Below, piece after piece: positions 41,813 through 50,665 of a stretch of DNA of 64,000 nt; the stretch's first letter is position 1; every line of letters starts with the position of its first letter. The notes beneath the pieces are model-generated. The model was given only the letters and a program-made list of their open reading frames with translations. It did no database searches and was not told where the DNA came from. This DNA comes from CAZRCZ01 sp964598765 (GTDB taxonomy: Bacteria > Sumerlaeota > Sumerlaeia > MVZB01 > JAJFLK01). The stretch spans positions 62,001 to 126,000 of the forward strand of contig CAZRCZ010000001.1 of NCBI GenBank assembly GCA_964598765.1. The letters run 5' to 3'. The position numbers were made by a program, and so were the translations under genes.

Positions 41813-42619
41813 CTAATCCGCCCGAAGCGTGACTTCGCCGCCGTTGAGATGAATCAGTTTGCCGTCGGTTTGGCGCAGAACAAGTCCTCCTCCCGAATCC
41901 AAATCCACCGCGATTCCCTCGATAATGTGATTTCCGCGCGAAGCGCGAACGCGACGACCGAGCATTGAGCATCGGCTTTTCCATTTTCGCACAACAGATT
42001 CGCTTCGCTTCGGCTCTTCCAAGCGAATCCATCGGAGCAAACGACGAACGATGGCGGACAATAAAATTTCCCGTTTCCAGACGCGTCCGGTCAAAATGCA
42101 AAGCGAAGTCGCTGTTTCCCGTAAATCCGGCGGAAATTGATCTCGGGCGATGTTGACGTTGACGCCGATTCCAAAAATGATTCCCTTCGTCGTCGTTTCC
42201 GTGAGAATTCCGGCAAGTTTTCCCTCTTCGATTTCCACGTCGTTCGGCCATTTTATCGTCGGATTCAAATTCTTGTTCGATTTTTCAATCGCTTCCGCGA
42301 CGCATACGGCTCCCGCGAGATTGCCAAGATCAGGATTCAGCCCGCGACAAAATCCAAAAGGCAACGCGAGCGAAAACAGAAGATTGGCGGAAGGAGGAGA
42401 GTGCCAGCCGCGGCCATGCCGTCCCCGACCCGAGGACTGCGATTCGGCGGAGAGCAGGGCGGGCTTGCCGTTGGGACCGGCTTCGCGGAGATACTCCTTG
42501 GCGCGGTCGTTGGTGGAGCTTGTCGTTTGATAAAAGCGAAAAGAAAGGAGGCCGTCCTCTCCCTTCAGGCGGAGAGCGACGGCCTCGGGGTCAATTGGAG
42601 GGAAATTCCGAGCGGTCAC
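41813..42619 (-). CDS. birA: biotin-protein ligase (BirA catalytic domain)
   Basis: A 268-residue enzyme that activates biotin with ATP and attaches it to carboxylase biotin domains. Biotin/ATP-binding GRGRHGRGW and the KWPNDV motif are intact; ESQSSGRG and GIGVNVNIA complete the catalytic core. There is no N-terminal helix-turn-helix, so it is the monofunctional type and not the DNA-binding repressor seen in E. coli. It lies 13 bases after the stop of the upstream Pro/Lys-rich exported protein gene on the same strand. Confidence 0.93.
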   Translation of the reverse strand: MTARNFPPIDPEAVALRLKGEDGLLSFRFYQTTSSTNDRAKEYLREAGPNGKPALLSAESQSSGRGRHGRGWHSPPSANLLFSLALPFGFCRGLNPDLGNLAGAVCVAEAIEKSNKNLNPTIKWPNDVEIEEGKLAGILTETTTKGIIFGIGVNVNIARDQFPPDLRETATSLCILTGRVWKREILLSAIVRRLLRWIRLEEPKRSESVVRKWKSRCSMLGRRVRASRGNHIIEGIAVDLDSGGGLVLRQTDGKLIHLNGGEVTLRAD

Positions 42620-42632
42620 GGATGAATCGGAC

Positions 42633-43256
42633 TTACTTCCCCGTGGGTTTCGGCTCGTCCTTCTTCTCCGCCTTCGGCTCTTCCTTTGTCTCCGTCTTGG
42701 CGTCGGACTTCACCGCCTTGGCCTTCACCGCGCATTCGGTTTCTCCGCCGCCGGACTTCTTGCACTTAATGGTCGCTTCAAGCGCGCCGTCCTTGATCGT
42801 GCCGTTCCAATGGGCGCGGTCTTTCTTGTCTTTGGGGTTGACGCCGTTCGCCTTGAAGAGGATGGTTCCGTCTTTTTGCTTCTCGGCCACGTATCCGGCG
42901 ATCTGATAACCCTTGGCTTGGCATACCGAAGAACTCATTTTTCCGTTGGTGAACTCGATCTTTTCGGGGTCTCCCTCTTTTTTTCCGCTCATCGTGATCG
43001 TTCCCTCAAATTTCATTCCGTCCAAAATTCCGGAGGTCGGAGGGCCTTTCACTCTCTTCGGATGGGAACCTCCGGAGGGCTTGGCTCCTTCGGCGGGTTT
43101 GGCCGGGGGCTTGCTCTCGGCCGGTTTACTCTCCGGGGGCTTGCTTTCCGCCGGTTTGGTTGCGTCGGCCTGCGTCCAACCTGACCGCGCGGCAAAATAA
43201 CTCACGCCGGCAAAACATGCCGCGCAAAAAAACAATCTCAACTTACGACTGTCCAT
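42633..43256 (-). CDS. exported Pro/Lys-rich hypothetical protein
   Basis: A 207-residue protein with an N-terminal signal or anchor (LRLFFCAACFAGVSYFAA). Residues about 32-60 hold repeated PAESKPPESKP units, a flexible linker often used to cross a cell wall or spacer. The central domain (about 75-175) with FEGTITMSGKKEGDP and DGTILFKANGVNPKDKKD is a small beta-rich fold I cannot name, and contains two cysteines that could pair. The tail is Lys/Glu-rich (KTETKEEPKAEKKDEPK). It is transcribed toward birA. No function is known. Confidence 0.75.
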   Translation of the reverse strand: MDSRKLRLFFCAACFAGVSYFAARSGWTQADATKPAESKPPESKPAESKPPAKPAEGAKPSGGSHPKRVKGPPTSGILDGMKFEGTITMSGKKEGDPEKIEFTNGKMSSSVCQAKGYQIAGYVAEKQKDGTILFKANGVNPKDKKDRAHWNGTIKDGALEATIKCKKSGGGETECAVKAKAVKSDAKTETKEEPKAEKKDEPKPTGK

Positions 43257-43364
43257 ACTGCGATTCGATCCTCTCTACCATGAAATTTCCGGCGGAAGAA
43301 CGCCGGAGCCTAATTTTATACCCTTGGCGACAAATGACGTCAAGCACGACAAGTTTTTTGCGTG

Positions 43365-46076
43365 CTACGCCTTCATGTATTCGCGCAAAACGAAATCCAA
43401 AATTCCGCCATTCTTGTAGTATTGAATTTCGATGGGAGAATCAATGCGGAGAACCGCCATGAACTCGACAATCTTTCCATCTTCCCTCTTTGCCTGCACC
43501 GGAAGTAGCTTGAGCGGCTCCAAACCTTCTTCAATCCCGCCGATGGTGAAAATTTCCCGCCCCGTGAGGCCGAGCGTCGAAGCGTTTTGTGCTTCCTGAA
43601 ATTGGAGCGGGAGAACACCCATCCCGACAAGATTGCTCCGATGAATCCGCTCAAAACTCTCGGCGAGGACGGCGCGAACGCCGAGGAGTTTGGTTCCTTT
43701 GGCCGCCCAATCGCGCGACGATCCGGTTCCATACTCTTTGCCCGCCAGCACGATCAACGGAATTTTTTCTTCGGCGTAGCGCATGGCCGCGTCGTAGATG
43801 CTCATTCGCTCATTGGAGGGAAGATGAACCGTCACGCCCCCCTCGACGCCGGGGACCAACAGATTTTTGATCCGAATGTTGGCGAACGTGCCGCGCGTCA
43901 TGACCCGATCATTGCCGCGTCGCGCGCCGTAAGAATTGAAATCGGCGGGCTTGACGCCGTGCTCGACCAAATAGCGTCCGGCGGGACTGTCCGATTTGAT
44001 CGAGCCCGCGGGGGAGATGTGATCGGTCGTCACCGAGTCGGCGACCCACGCCAGCGCGCGCGCGCCCACCACGTCCCTGACCGGATCGGGTTTGGATTTG
44101 AAATCCAAGAAGAAGGGGGGCTCCTGAATGTAGGTCGAATCGGCATTCCATTCATAGACGGCGGCGGTTTTGACCGAAATTTTGTTCCATTCGGGATTGG
44201 ACTCGCGCGCGCCGCCATAGAGACGCTGGTAAGTGGCGGGATCGGTCGCTGTTCGAAGGACGGCGTTGATCTCACCTTGCGTCGGCCAAACGTCGCGGAG
44301 ATAGACGGGTTTGCTGTCGCTTCCTTGGCCGAGCGGCTCGGCGGTCAAATCAATGTCGGTTCGCCCGGCAAGCGCGAATGCGACGACCAACGGCGGAGAC
44401 GCGAGATAATTCGCCTGCGCCAACGGATGAACGCGCCCTTCGAAGTTCCGGTTGCCGCTCAAGACGGCGGAGACGACCAGCTTGCCCTGCTGAATCGCCG
44501 AGGCGACGGGTTCCGGGAGCGGGCCGCTATTGCCGATGCAGGTCGTGCAACCGTAGCCGACCAAATGAAAGCCGAGCTTTTCCAGCGGCTCGTTTAAGCC
44601 TGCGCGCGCGAGATAATCGGTCACGACGCGAGAGCCGGGAGCGAGGCTCGTCTTCACGTAGGAGGGCACGCGCAATCCTTTGTCGACCGCTTTCTTCGCC
44701 ACCAATCCCGCCGCCAGCATCACGGATGGATTGGAGGTGTTCGTACAACTGGTGATCGCGGCGATGACAACCGAACCGTGCTTAAGCTCGACGGAACTTC
44801 CGTTGTCCTTGACCGTCGCATGTGCGGCGAGCGCGGAAGAATCAAGACCATAACCGCGCTGGGAGGTAGGCGCGGCGAGCGAAGTCTCGAAATTCCGTTT
44901 CAAATCGCCAAGATAAACGCGATCCTGCGGACGCTTGGGTCCGGCAAGCGACGGCTTGATCGAAGCCAAATCGAGTTCGAGCGTTTGACTGAATATCGGA
45001 TCGGGGCTTTCGTCGGTTCGGAACAACCCCTGCGCTTTGCAATATCGCTCGACGAGTTGAACCTGCTTTTCTTCCCGCCCCGTTTGGCGAAGATAATTGA
45101 GCGACTCGGCGTCGACGGGGAAAAAGCCCATCGTCGCGCCGTATTCGGGAGCCATGTTGGCGATGGTTGCGCGGTCGGCCAGACTCAGTTGGCTCAGTCC
45201 CGAGCCGAAAAATTCCACGAATTTTCCAACGACGCCTTTCTTGCGAAGAATTTCGGTCACCGTCAGCGTGAGATCCGTTGCCGTGACGCCTTCGGGCAAT
45301 TGCCCGATGAGTTTGAACCCGACGACTTCGGGCGTGACGATGCAAATCGGCTGTCCGAGCATCACCGCTTCGGCTTCGATTCCTCCGACGCCCCAACCGA
45401 CAATCCCCAATCCATTGATCATCGTCGTGTGCGAATCGGTTCCGACGAGGCTGTCGGGGAGGGCGACCTTGACTCCGTTTTTTTCGCCGACCGCGACGCC
45501 GCAGGCTAGATATTCGAGATTAACCTGATGCACGATGCCAATGCCGGGGGGGACGATGCGAAGCGTCTTAAATGCGCTTTGCCCCCATTTGAGAAATTCG
45601 TATCGCTCGCGGTTTCGGTTGAACTCGATCTCGGTGTTGACGCGAAAGGCGTCGGGCGTTCCGTATTGATCCACCTGAACGGAGTGGTCAATCACGAGGT
45701 CAACCGGAATGCGCGGCTCGATCTTGGTCGGGTCTTTGCCCATTCGCTTCATCGCGCTCCGCAGCGCGGCCAAATCCACGACGCACGGAACGCCGGTGAA
45801 ATCCTGAAGGACGACGCGCGCGGGCATGAAGGCGATCTCCTGCGGATTTCGATTTTGAGGATCCCATCGCGCCAACGCCTCGACCGACGATTCGGTCACG
45901 GCGATCCCATCCACATTCCGCGCGGCGGATTCCAGCAGAATCTTGATGGAATAAGGAAGACGGGAAACGCCCGAAAAGCCCAGATTTTCAAGCGCGGCCA
46001 AACTGTAATAAACCAGTGCCTCGCCGCTTTGAGAGTTCAATTCTTCTCGCAGGGATTCAAATTTGGATGAATTCAT
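43365..46076 (-). CDS. acnA: aconitate hydratase A
   Basis: A 903-residue [4Fe-4S] enzyme of the citric acid cycle interconverting citrate and isocitrate. The iron-sulfur cysteines lie in SCTNTSNPSV and GYGCTTCIGNSGPL; DSHTTMINGLG and the C-terminal swivel domain (GKEYGTGSSRDWAAKGT) are canonical. ATG 46076 is chosen because GAGAGGAAG precedes it and the N-terminus SSKFESLREEL matches AcnA; the frame to 46208 is rejected. The gene is bounded by the exported protein and the DHA2 exporter, both on the same strand, but with gaps that suggest separate transcripts. Confidence 0.96.
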   Translation of the reverse strand: MNSSKFESLREELNSQSGEALVYYSLAALENLGFSGVSRLPYSIKILLESAARNVDGIAVTESSVEALARWDPQNRNPQEIAFMPARVVLQDFTGVPCVVDLAALRSAMKRMGKDPTKIEPRIPVDLVIDHSVQVDQYGTPDAFRVNTEIEFNRNRERYEFLKWGQSAFKTLRIVPPGIGIVHQVNLEYLACGVAVGEKNGVKVALPDSLVGTDSHTTMINGLGIVGWGVGGIEAEAVMLGQPICIVTPEVVGFKLIGQLPEGVTATDLTLTVTEILRKKGVVGKFVEFFGSGLSQLSLADRATIANMAPEYGATMGFFPVDAESLNYLRQTGREEKQVQLVERYCKAQGLFRTDESPDPIFSQTLELDLASIKPSLAGPKRPQDRVYLGDLKRNFETSLAAPTSQRGYGLDSSALAAHATVKDNGSSVELKHGSVVIAAITSCTNTSNPSVMLAAGLVAKKAVDKGLRVPSYVKTSLAPGSRVVTDYLARAGLNEPLEKLGFHLVGYGCTTCIGNSGPLPEPVASAIQQGKLVVSAVLSGNRNFEGRVHPLAQANYLASPPLVVAFALAGRTDIDLTAEPLGQGSDSKPVYLRDVWPTQGEINAVLRTATDPATYQRLYGGARESNPEWNKISVKTAAVYEWNADSTYIQEPPFFLDFKSKPDPVRDVVGARALAWVADSVTTDHISPAGSIKSDSPAGRYLVEHGVKPADFNSYGARRGNDRVMTRGTFANIRIKNLLVPGVEGGVTVHLPSNERMSIYDAAMRYAEEKIPLIVLAGKEYGTGSSRDWAAKGTKLLGVRAVLAESFERIHRSNLVGMGVLPLQFQEAQNASTLGLTGREIFTIGGIEEGLEPLKLLPVQAKREDGKIVEFMAVLRIDSPIEIQYYKNGGILDFVLREYMKA

Positions 46077-46223
46077 CGGTTCTTTCGCTTCCTCTCGCTG
46101 TTGGTCGTCATTCAGACGCTCGGCCTCTCCATTTTGCGCTTTGGCTGGACAACAATCAATGTTTCCGGAGTCACACCGCGCTCTGAATTCCTGCGAGCGA
46201 ACCCTCAAAAATCATGCGGCTGA

Positions 46224-47855
46224 TCATTCGCCGGCCGTCGCGTCCCGATGCCGGATGATGAAGGCCGGAATCAACGCGGCAAGGCAGACGGCAACGGCGA
46301 TCAACGCCATTTCGCCGGTGATCTTCGTGACGACCTTCAGCGCGACTTCAGCCGTTTTGGCAAGGTCCTCCAAATCCTCTCCTTCCATCATCTTCCGGCT
46401 GAGAATCGTATTTCGGTGGAGCCCATAAGCGGTGATCGTGCTTGCGCTGACGCTCATGCCGATCAGGCGCAGAATGATCGCCAGCGTCGTCGCCATGCCA
46501 CGCTCCGACTCACCGACGGCGTTGATGACCGCCGTGCCGATGGGAGCGGTCGTCATGCCCAAGCCTACTCCGGCGCCGAACAACCCGATGAACATAAAAA
46601 GAAGGCCCAGCATTACGTCGGTCGGCGGCATCTCTCCTTGCCGGATCGCGCCGATGAAATCCACGGCCTCATGCGCCATCTCCTGCTTCCATCGGCTCAT
46701 CAACATAAATCCAGCGAGCGCGATAAAAATTCCCACCAAAATTGTTCGCCGATAACCCATTCGCTCGGTCAGCCAGCCTCCGGGCACGGCGGCCAGCGCC
46801 ATCGGCACGGTGAACATGCAGAGCAAATATCCGGTGACCAATGCCCCTTCCTTCGTGTCCTTCGAGCCGACGACGTTGATGAAGAGCGGAACGCTGACCA
46901 ACCCGACATAAAGACAATAACCGACCAAGAGATTCATGCCGCTGGCCGAAGAGAGATTGCGGTCGCGGAAAATTTTCAGGTTGAGAAGAGGATACCGGAT
47001 GCGCCGCTCGGCGAAAAGGAATCCGACGAAAGCAACCAGCGCGAGGACGAGACTGATCATGTGCCGAACGACGTGCGGATTGACCGCGGGCGCGTCCACT
47101 TCCGCGCGGCTTCCCTCGGTCGAGCCTAGCCCGACGTTCAGCCCGAAAATCGCCAAACTAATTAACGCCGCGCCGATCCAATCCACCCCGCCCGGAGGTC
47201 GAACGTGTTGGAGCGATCTCAAGCACCACCACGTCAGCGCGAACATGATGACGATAATCGGGAGATTGAACCAAAACAAATAAGGCCATGAAAAATACTG
47301 GACCATGATGCCGCCGTAAAAATGTCCCAGCACCCAACCCGACGTATCCACCGCGCCGACGATTCCCAGCGGCAAGGCTCTGCGCTCGGGAGGAAACAAA
47401 TCGGCGACCAGCGCCATGCTGACCGGAACCATCGCGCCTGCGCCGAACGCCTGCACGACCCGGCTGAAAATCAAAGCATAAAGCGCCATGAGGCTTTCAT
47501 CGGGGCGTCCCTTGACGAAAAAATGCGCGATCCAGTAGGCGACGCGCGCCGGCCAGCCCCCCGATTGCGCCGCGAACCATGAGCCGACGAAGAAAACCGC
47601 CAGACAAATGAGATACACGAGGCGTCGCCCCCAAAGATCGGAGACCCTTCCCATGAACGTCATCCCAATCGCGTAGGCGATAAAATAACCGTTGATGACC
47701 CACGTTGCGTCGTCGAGCTTTTGAATCGGGAGCTTGAGATCGGAAATCACCGCCGGAAGGACGGCGGAAATAATGGTCAGATCAAGCGCGCCGATGAAAA
47801 CCGGCAGGCAGACCAACGCCAGCACGAGTCGGGGATTGGGTTGTGGGCGGGACAT
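46224..47855 (-). CDS. DHA2-family MFS exporter (EmrB/QacA/P55 type)
   Basis: A 543-residue membrane transporter with about 14 helices, proton-driven export being the family activity. The N-terminus FIGALDLTIISAVLPAVISDL carries the family's D1 motif with a membrane-embedded acidic residue, GRVSDLWGRRLVYL is the loop 2-3 motif, and GAVDTSGWVLGHFYGG is motif C-like. A long loop of about 40 polar residues lies near the C-terminus, as in lipid-exporting P55. It starts 6 bases after the LprG-like lipoprotein gene, the same order as mycobacterial lprG-p55. In mycobacteria that pair moves triacylated lipids; whether this one does is inferred. Confidence 0.9.
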   Translation of the reverse strand: MSRPQPNPRLVLALVCLPVFIGALDLTIISAVLPAVISDLKLPIQKLDDATWVINGYFIAYAIGMTFMGRVSDLWGRRLVYLICLAVFFVGSWFAAQSGGWPARVAYWIAHFFVKGRPDESLMALYALIFSRVVQAFGAGAMVPVSMALVADLFPPERRALPLGIVGAVDTSGWVLGHFYGGIMVQYFSWPYLFWFNLPIIVIMFALTWWCLRSLQHVRPPGGVDWIGAALISLAIFGLNVGLGSTEGSRAEVDAPAVNPHVVRHMISLVLALVAFVGFLFAERRIRYPLLNLKIFRDRNLSSASGMNLLVGYCLYVGLVSVPLFINVVGSKDTKEGALVTGYLLCMFTVPMALAAVPGGWLTERMGYRRTILVGIFIALAGFMLMSRWKQEMAHEAVDFIGAIRQGEMPPTDVMLGLLFMFIGLFGAGVGLGMTTAPIGTAVINAVGESERGMATTLAIILRLIGMSVSASTITAYGLHRNTILSRKMMEGEDLEDLAKTAEVALKVVTKITGEMALIAVAVCLAALIPAFIIRHRDATAGE

Positions 47856-47861
47856 CCGCGC

Positions 47862-48587
47862 CTAGGCGCCGACCTTCGGCGATTTCACTTCGACCGGCTC
47901 GTTGAAAGCGTAAAGCTCGATCACGAAAGCGTCGCCGCCGCCGAGGTCAAGCCGCATCTTGGAAACGTGGCCGGTGTCCGGCTCGATCCAAACATCCACC
48001 GGATAGATGCCGACGGCGGGAACCGTGTCGGCCAACAACGGCGCGACCTTTTTCCCCTCGGCCTCCCCCTTGATCCGACAGTTTTCGCGTCCGTTCAATT
48101 TCTCCTTGCCGACCATCGAAGTTTTCTGAATTCCGGTTTTCAACATGTCGGGAATCCCGTTGGCTTGAAACAGGGCGACCACGTTGAAGACTGCGTCGGG
48201 AACGCGCATGAAAGTTTTCGTGAGCGGATTGGTCATGAAAATTCCCTCGGGAACCCACACCTTTTCGATCTGCATCTGATTGCCGTTTTTCAATCCGACC
48301 TTGATGACCGATCCGGCGCGATCGGGGGCGAGATACGAGCAGGTTGCTTCCGTGAAGGTAATCTCCATTTTTTCGTTCAGCATGGCCGGTTTCCCCTCGC
48401 GCCGCAGACTGAACTGGACGCTTTTCAATCCCAACGTGACGTCGCCGGCCTTGGCGAGCAATTCCTCGGGCGTCGGCGTCTTGGGTCCGGTGGCTTGAGC
48501 TTTGGATTCTCCGGACTTGGAACATGCCGACAGCAAACCGAACGAAACGATGGGAAGACAACAGACAACGAGAAGGATTTTCTTCAT
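47862..48587 (-). CDS. LppX/LprAFG-like lipoprotein
   Basis: A 241-residue lipoprotein: the signal peptide ends in the lipobox LLSAC, so the mature protein is lipidated. The mature chain has the layout of the LppX_LprAFG lipid-binding fold: PEELLAKAGDVTLGLKSVQF at the start, then beta-rich sequence, with GKEKLNGRENCRIKGEAEG and DVWIEPDTGHVSKMRLDLG near the end, very like the mycobacterial family. ATG 48587 has AGGAG 6 bases upstream. It is 6 bases upstream of the DHA2 exporter. Homology is by pattern; a profile search would be decisive. Confidence 0.8.
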   Translation of the reverse strand: MKKILLVVCCLPIVSFGLLSACSKSGESKAQATGPKTPTPEELLAKAGDVTLGLKSVQFSLRREGKPAMLNEKMEITFTEATCSYLAPDRAGSVIKVGLKNGNQMQIEKVWVPEGIFMTNPLTKTFMRVPDAVFNVVALFQANGIPDMLKTGIQKTSMVGKEKLNGRENCRIKGEAEGKKVAPLLADTVPAVGIYPVDVWIEPDTGHVSKMRLDLGGGDAFVIELYAFNEPVEVKSPKVGA

Positions 48588-49144
48588 GGTGGTTCTCCTC
48601 TTGGAGTTCATTTTACTCTGAATTTCGCGCCAATTAAACCGAAAGCGAATTTACGTCGCGATCGCATTCTTTATTTTCACAACCCGTTCCGGGCGTAATC
48701 TCCATTCCGCTGAAAATGACTCCGCATATTTCGCGCCAGAAGGAGAATCGCCCGCAACATAGATTTAACGATCTGATTTGTCGAGGTTTATGTCTGAATC
48801 CCCGTTCGGAGTGTATAAAGACTTTCGGGACATTACGGCACGGAACGCCGTCGGGGACCTGCGAAATATGTCGCTTTGGGGAAGAGAAGGGGGAATTATC
48901 GGCAAGAGTGACGAATTCGAGAAGAGGGAACGAACCACCGATCGGGGTCATCGAACGCTAACGGACGCTCACGGATGACACGGTCGGAGAGGGATTCGCG
49001 GGACGGGTAAGAGGCGGAATAACCGGAGTAAAGATCTAGCTGACCGACGCTTGAAATTTGATTGCGCCGACGGCGCAGATGAGCCTTGGTGTCGTGCCCA
49101 TTTGATGGTAAAAGGATTCGCCAGAAGGGGAATGTCCAGCGAAC
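48588..49144. other. gene-free stretch upstream of a solute-binding lipoprotein
   Basis: This gap of 557 bases between two divergent genes has only short open frames that translate as unlikely proteins. A CACGGATGACACGG word near 48971 resembles the dispersed repeat at 39394. GCGCC-GAC-GGCGC near 49067 forms a short hairpin. I see no RNA gene. Confidence 0.5.
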
Positions 49145-50488
49145 ATGTCGAAAAATTTTGCGATTGGCCTATTGATTCTCGCGTTGAGCCTTGCGCAGAT
49201 CGCCTGTTCCAAATCGAAAGGGGAAAAACCTGCAAATGGCGGGATGGTCCAGATTCAGTGCGAAACGGGGATTGCATCGGACAGCCTTGAAAAACTTTCG
49301 GAGGAATTCACAAAGGAAACCGGAATCAAGATTGAAATTCTTCGGGTCTCGCCGGCCGAATTTAAAATCAGAACCGACGCCGAACTTCGCGAGAGTGATT
49401 CGGTCTTCGATTTGGTGATCGGAGATTCGGCATGGTTAGGAGAGGAAGGCTCAAACGGATTCTTAGTCGAATTGACTGATTGGATGAATAAGGAAATCGC
49501 CTTGGATGACTTTGAGCCGGCGGCGCTTCAATGGCTCTACCAATTTCCATCCGGAAGCGGACGATACTTCGCCGCGCCTGCTCTGATTGATCCTCTCGGA
49601 GTCCTTTACCGTAAAGATTGGTTTCAAGAGGACCGAAATCGCGCGCTGTTCAAGGCAAAATACGGCAGAGAGCTTGCGCCACCGGAGGACTGGGATCAAT
49701 TTCGCGATCTGGCGGAATTTTTCGTCCGCCCCGCCGCCAACCCGCCGCTGAGCGGCGTCACATTGCCGACCGGGCAAGGTTCCGACGATATGATCCGGGG
49801 GATACAACTGGTGATTTGGTCTTGCGGCGGTGATTACAGCGATCCGCAAACGGGAAAGGCCCATGGAATCTTGGACTCGGCGAGCGCGATCAAGGCGCTA
49901 AAATTTTACGCGGGATTGATTCGTTACGCGCCTCCCGGCGGAAATAATGCCGACGCCAACACCGTCATCCACAATTTCGAGAGCGAGACCGTCGCCATGG
50001 CGATGGATTATTTCAGTCTTTTTCCGGAGACAATCAAGAAGATGGGAGACAAGGTCGGCGTTTTTCGCGTTCCGGGCAAGCGGCAGGCCGACGGAAGCGT
50101 CACGCGGGTCATCAGCGCCCGCGGCCTAGGTTTGGCGATTCCCAAGAACGCTTCCTCCGCGAAGGTCGTATCCGCGAAAAAATTCATCAAGTGGTTTTGC
50201 CAGCCGATTTCGCAAAAGAAATGGGCAAATCTCCCCGGAGGGTTTTCCGCTTCGAAATCGGCGCTGGCCGATCCGCATTTCTTGAAGGCCGCGATTTATA
50301 ACCGCTCGCTGGCCGACTCCGCGCGTGTGGTTCGAGATTTTCCATCGGGACCTTCGCGGAAAGAGTTATTCGCGCCGGCGCAGGAATTGTGGGGCAAGGC
50401 CATCTTGGGAACTCTGCCCGCCGATGAGGCCATGCATCAACTGGCCGCGCGGTTCGATGCGGTTTACTCCAAAGCTAAATCGAATTGA
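49145..50488 (+). CDS. extracellular solute-binding lipoprotein, family 1
   Basis: A 447-residue carbohydrate-type binding protein exported by a signal peptide (MSKNFAIGLLILALSLAQ) ending in IACS, a somewhat unusual lipobox with Gln at -3. Landmarks of the family-1 fold are the N-terminal GIASDSLEKLSEEFTKETG, the ligand-edge VFDLVIGDSAWLGEEG and YAAPALIDPLGVLYRKDWF-like central sequence (here FAAPALIDPLG). It has no permease next to it: the next plus-strand genes are an MFS carrier and a decarboxylase. It may serve a transporter encoded elsewhere or the UgpA/UgpE permeases 6 kb downstream. Confidence 0.85.
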   Translation: MSKNFAIGLLILALSLAQIACSKSKGEKPANGGMVQIQCETGIASDSLEKLSEEFTKETGIKIEILRVSPAEFKIRTDAELRESDSVFDLVIGDSAWLGEEGSNGFLVELTDWMNKEIALDDFEPAALQWLYQFPSGSGRYFAAPALIDPLGVLYRKDWFQEDRNRALFKAKYGRELAPPEDWDQFRDLAEFFVRPAANPPLSGVTLPTGQGSDDMIRGIQLVIWSCGGDYSDPQTGKAHGILDSASAIKALKFYAGLIRYAPPGGNNADANTVIHNFESETVAMAMDYFSLFPETIKKMGDKVGVFRVPGKRQADGSVTRVISARGLGLAIPKNASSAKVVSAKKFIKWFCQPISQKKWANLPGGFSASKSALADPHFLKAAIYNRSLADSARVVRDFPSGPSRKELFAPAQELWGKAILGTLPADEAMHQLAARFDAVYSKAKSN

Positions 50489-50556
50489 ACCGCCATGATG
50501 CCAAGGCGCACTGGGACCGCAAATCTCCGCTTGGCGTGCTTGGCATCTTGGCGGTT
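50488..50556. repeat. near-perfect 18-base inverted repeat after the solute-binding gene
   Basis: AACCGCCATGATGCCAAG (50488-50505) pairs with CTTGGCATCTTGGCGGTT (50539-50556) with one mismatch and a 33-base loop. It begins at the last base of the gene stop. It is a member of the GCCAAG-type dispersed element family and may also act as a transcription attenuator. Confidence 0.8.
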
Positions 50557-50665
50557 CTTAATTATCTCTCATGTCAAAATTTTGGTTGCAAACGCCGCCC
50601 TTGGAATCAATGATGACGCGCCATTTTGAATTGAATCTTTGAAGAAAAGCGGGAGGAATCAGATT

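Noticed and set aside
43587..44597. Plus-strand open frame of 336 codons
   Set aside because: It is the shadow of aconitase.
48716..48961. Small ORF in the gap upstream of the solute-binding lipoprotein
   Set aside because: Sequence is not protein-like and overlaps competing frames on both strands; no supporting start site.
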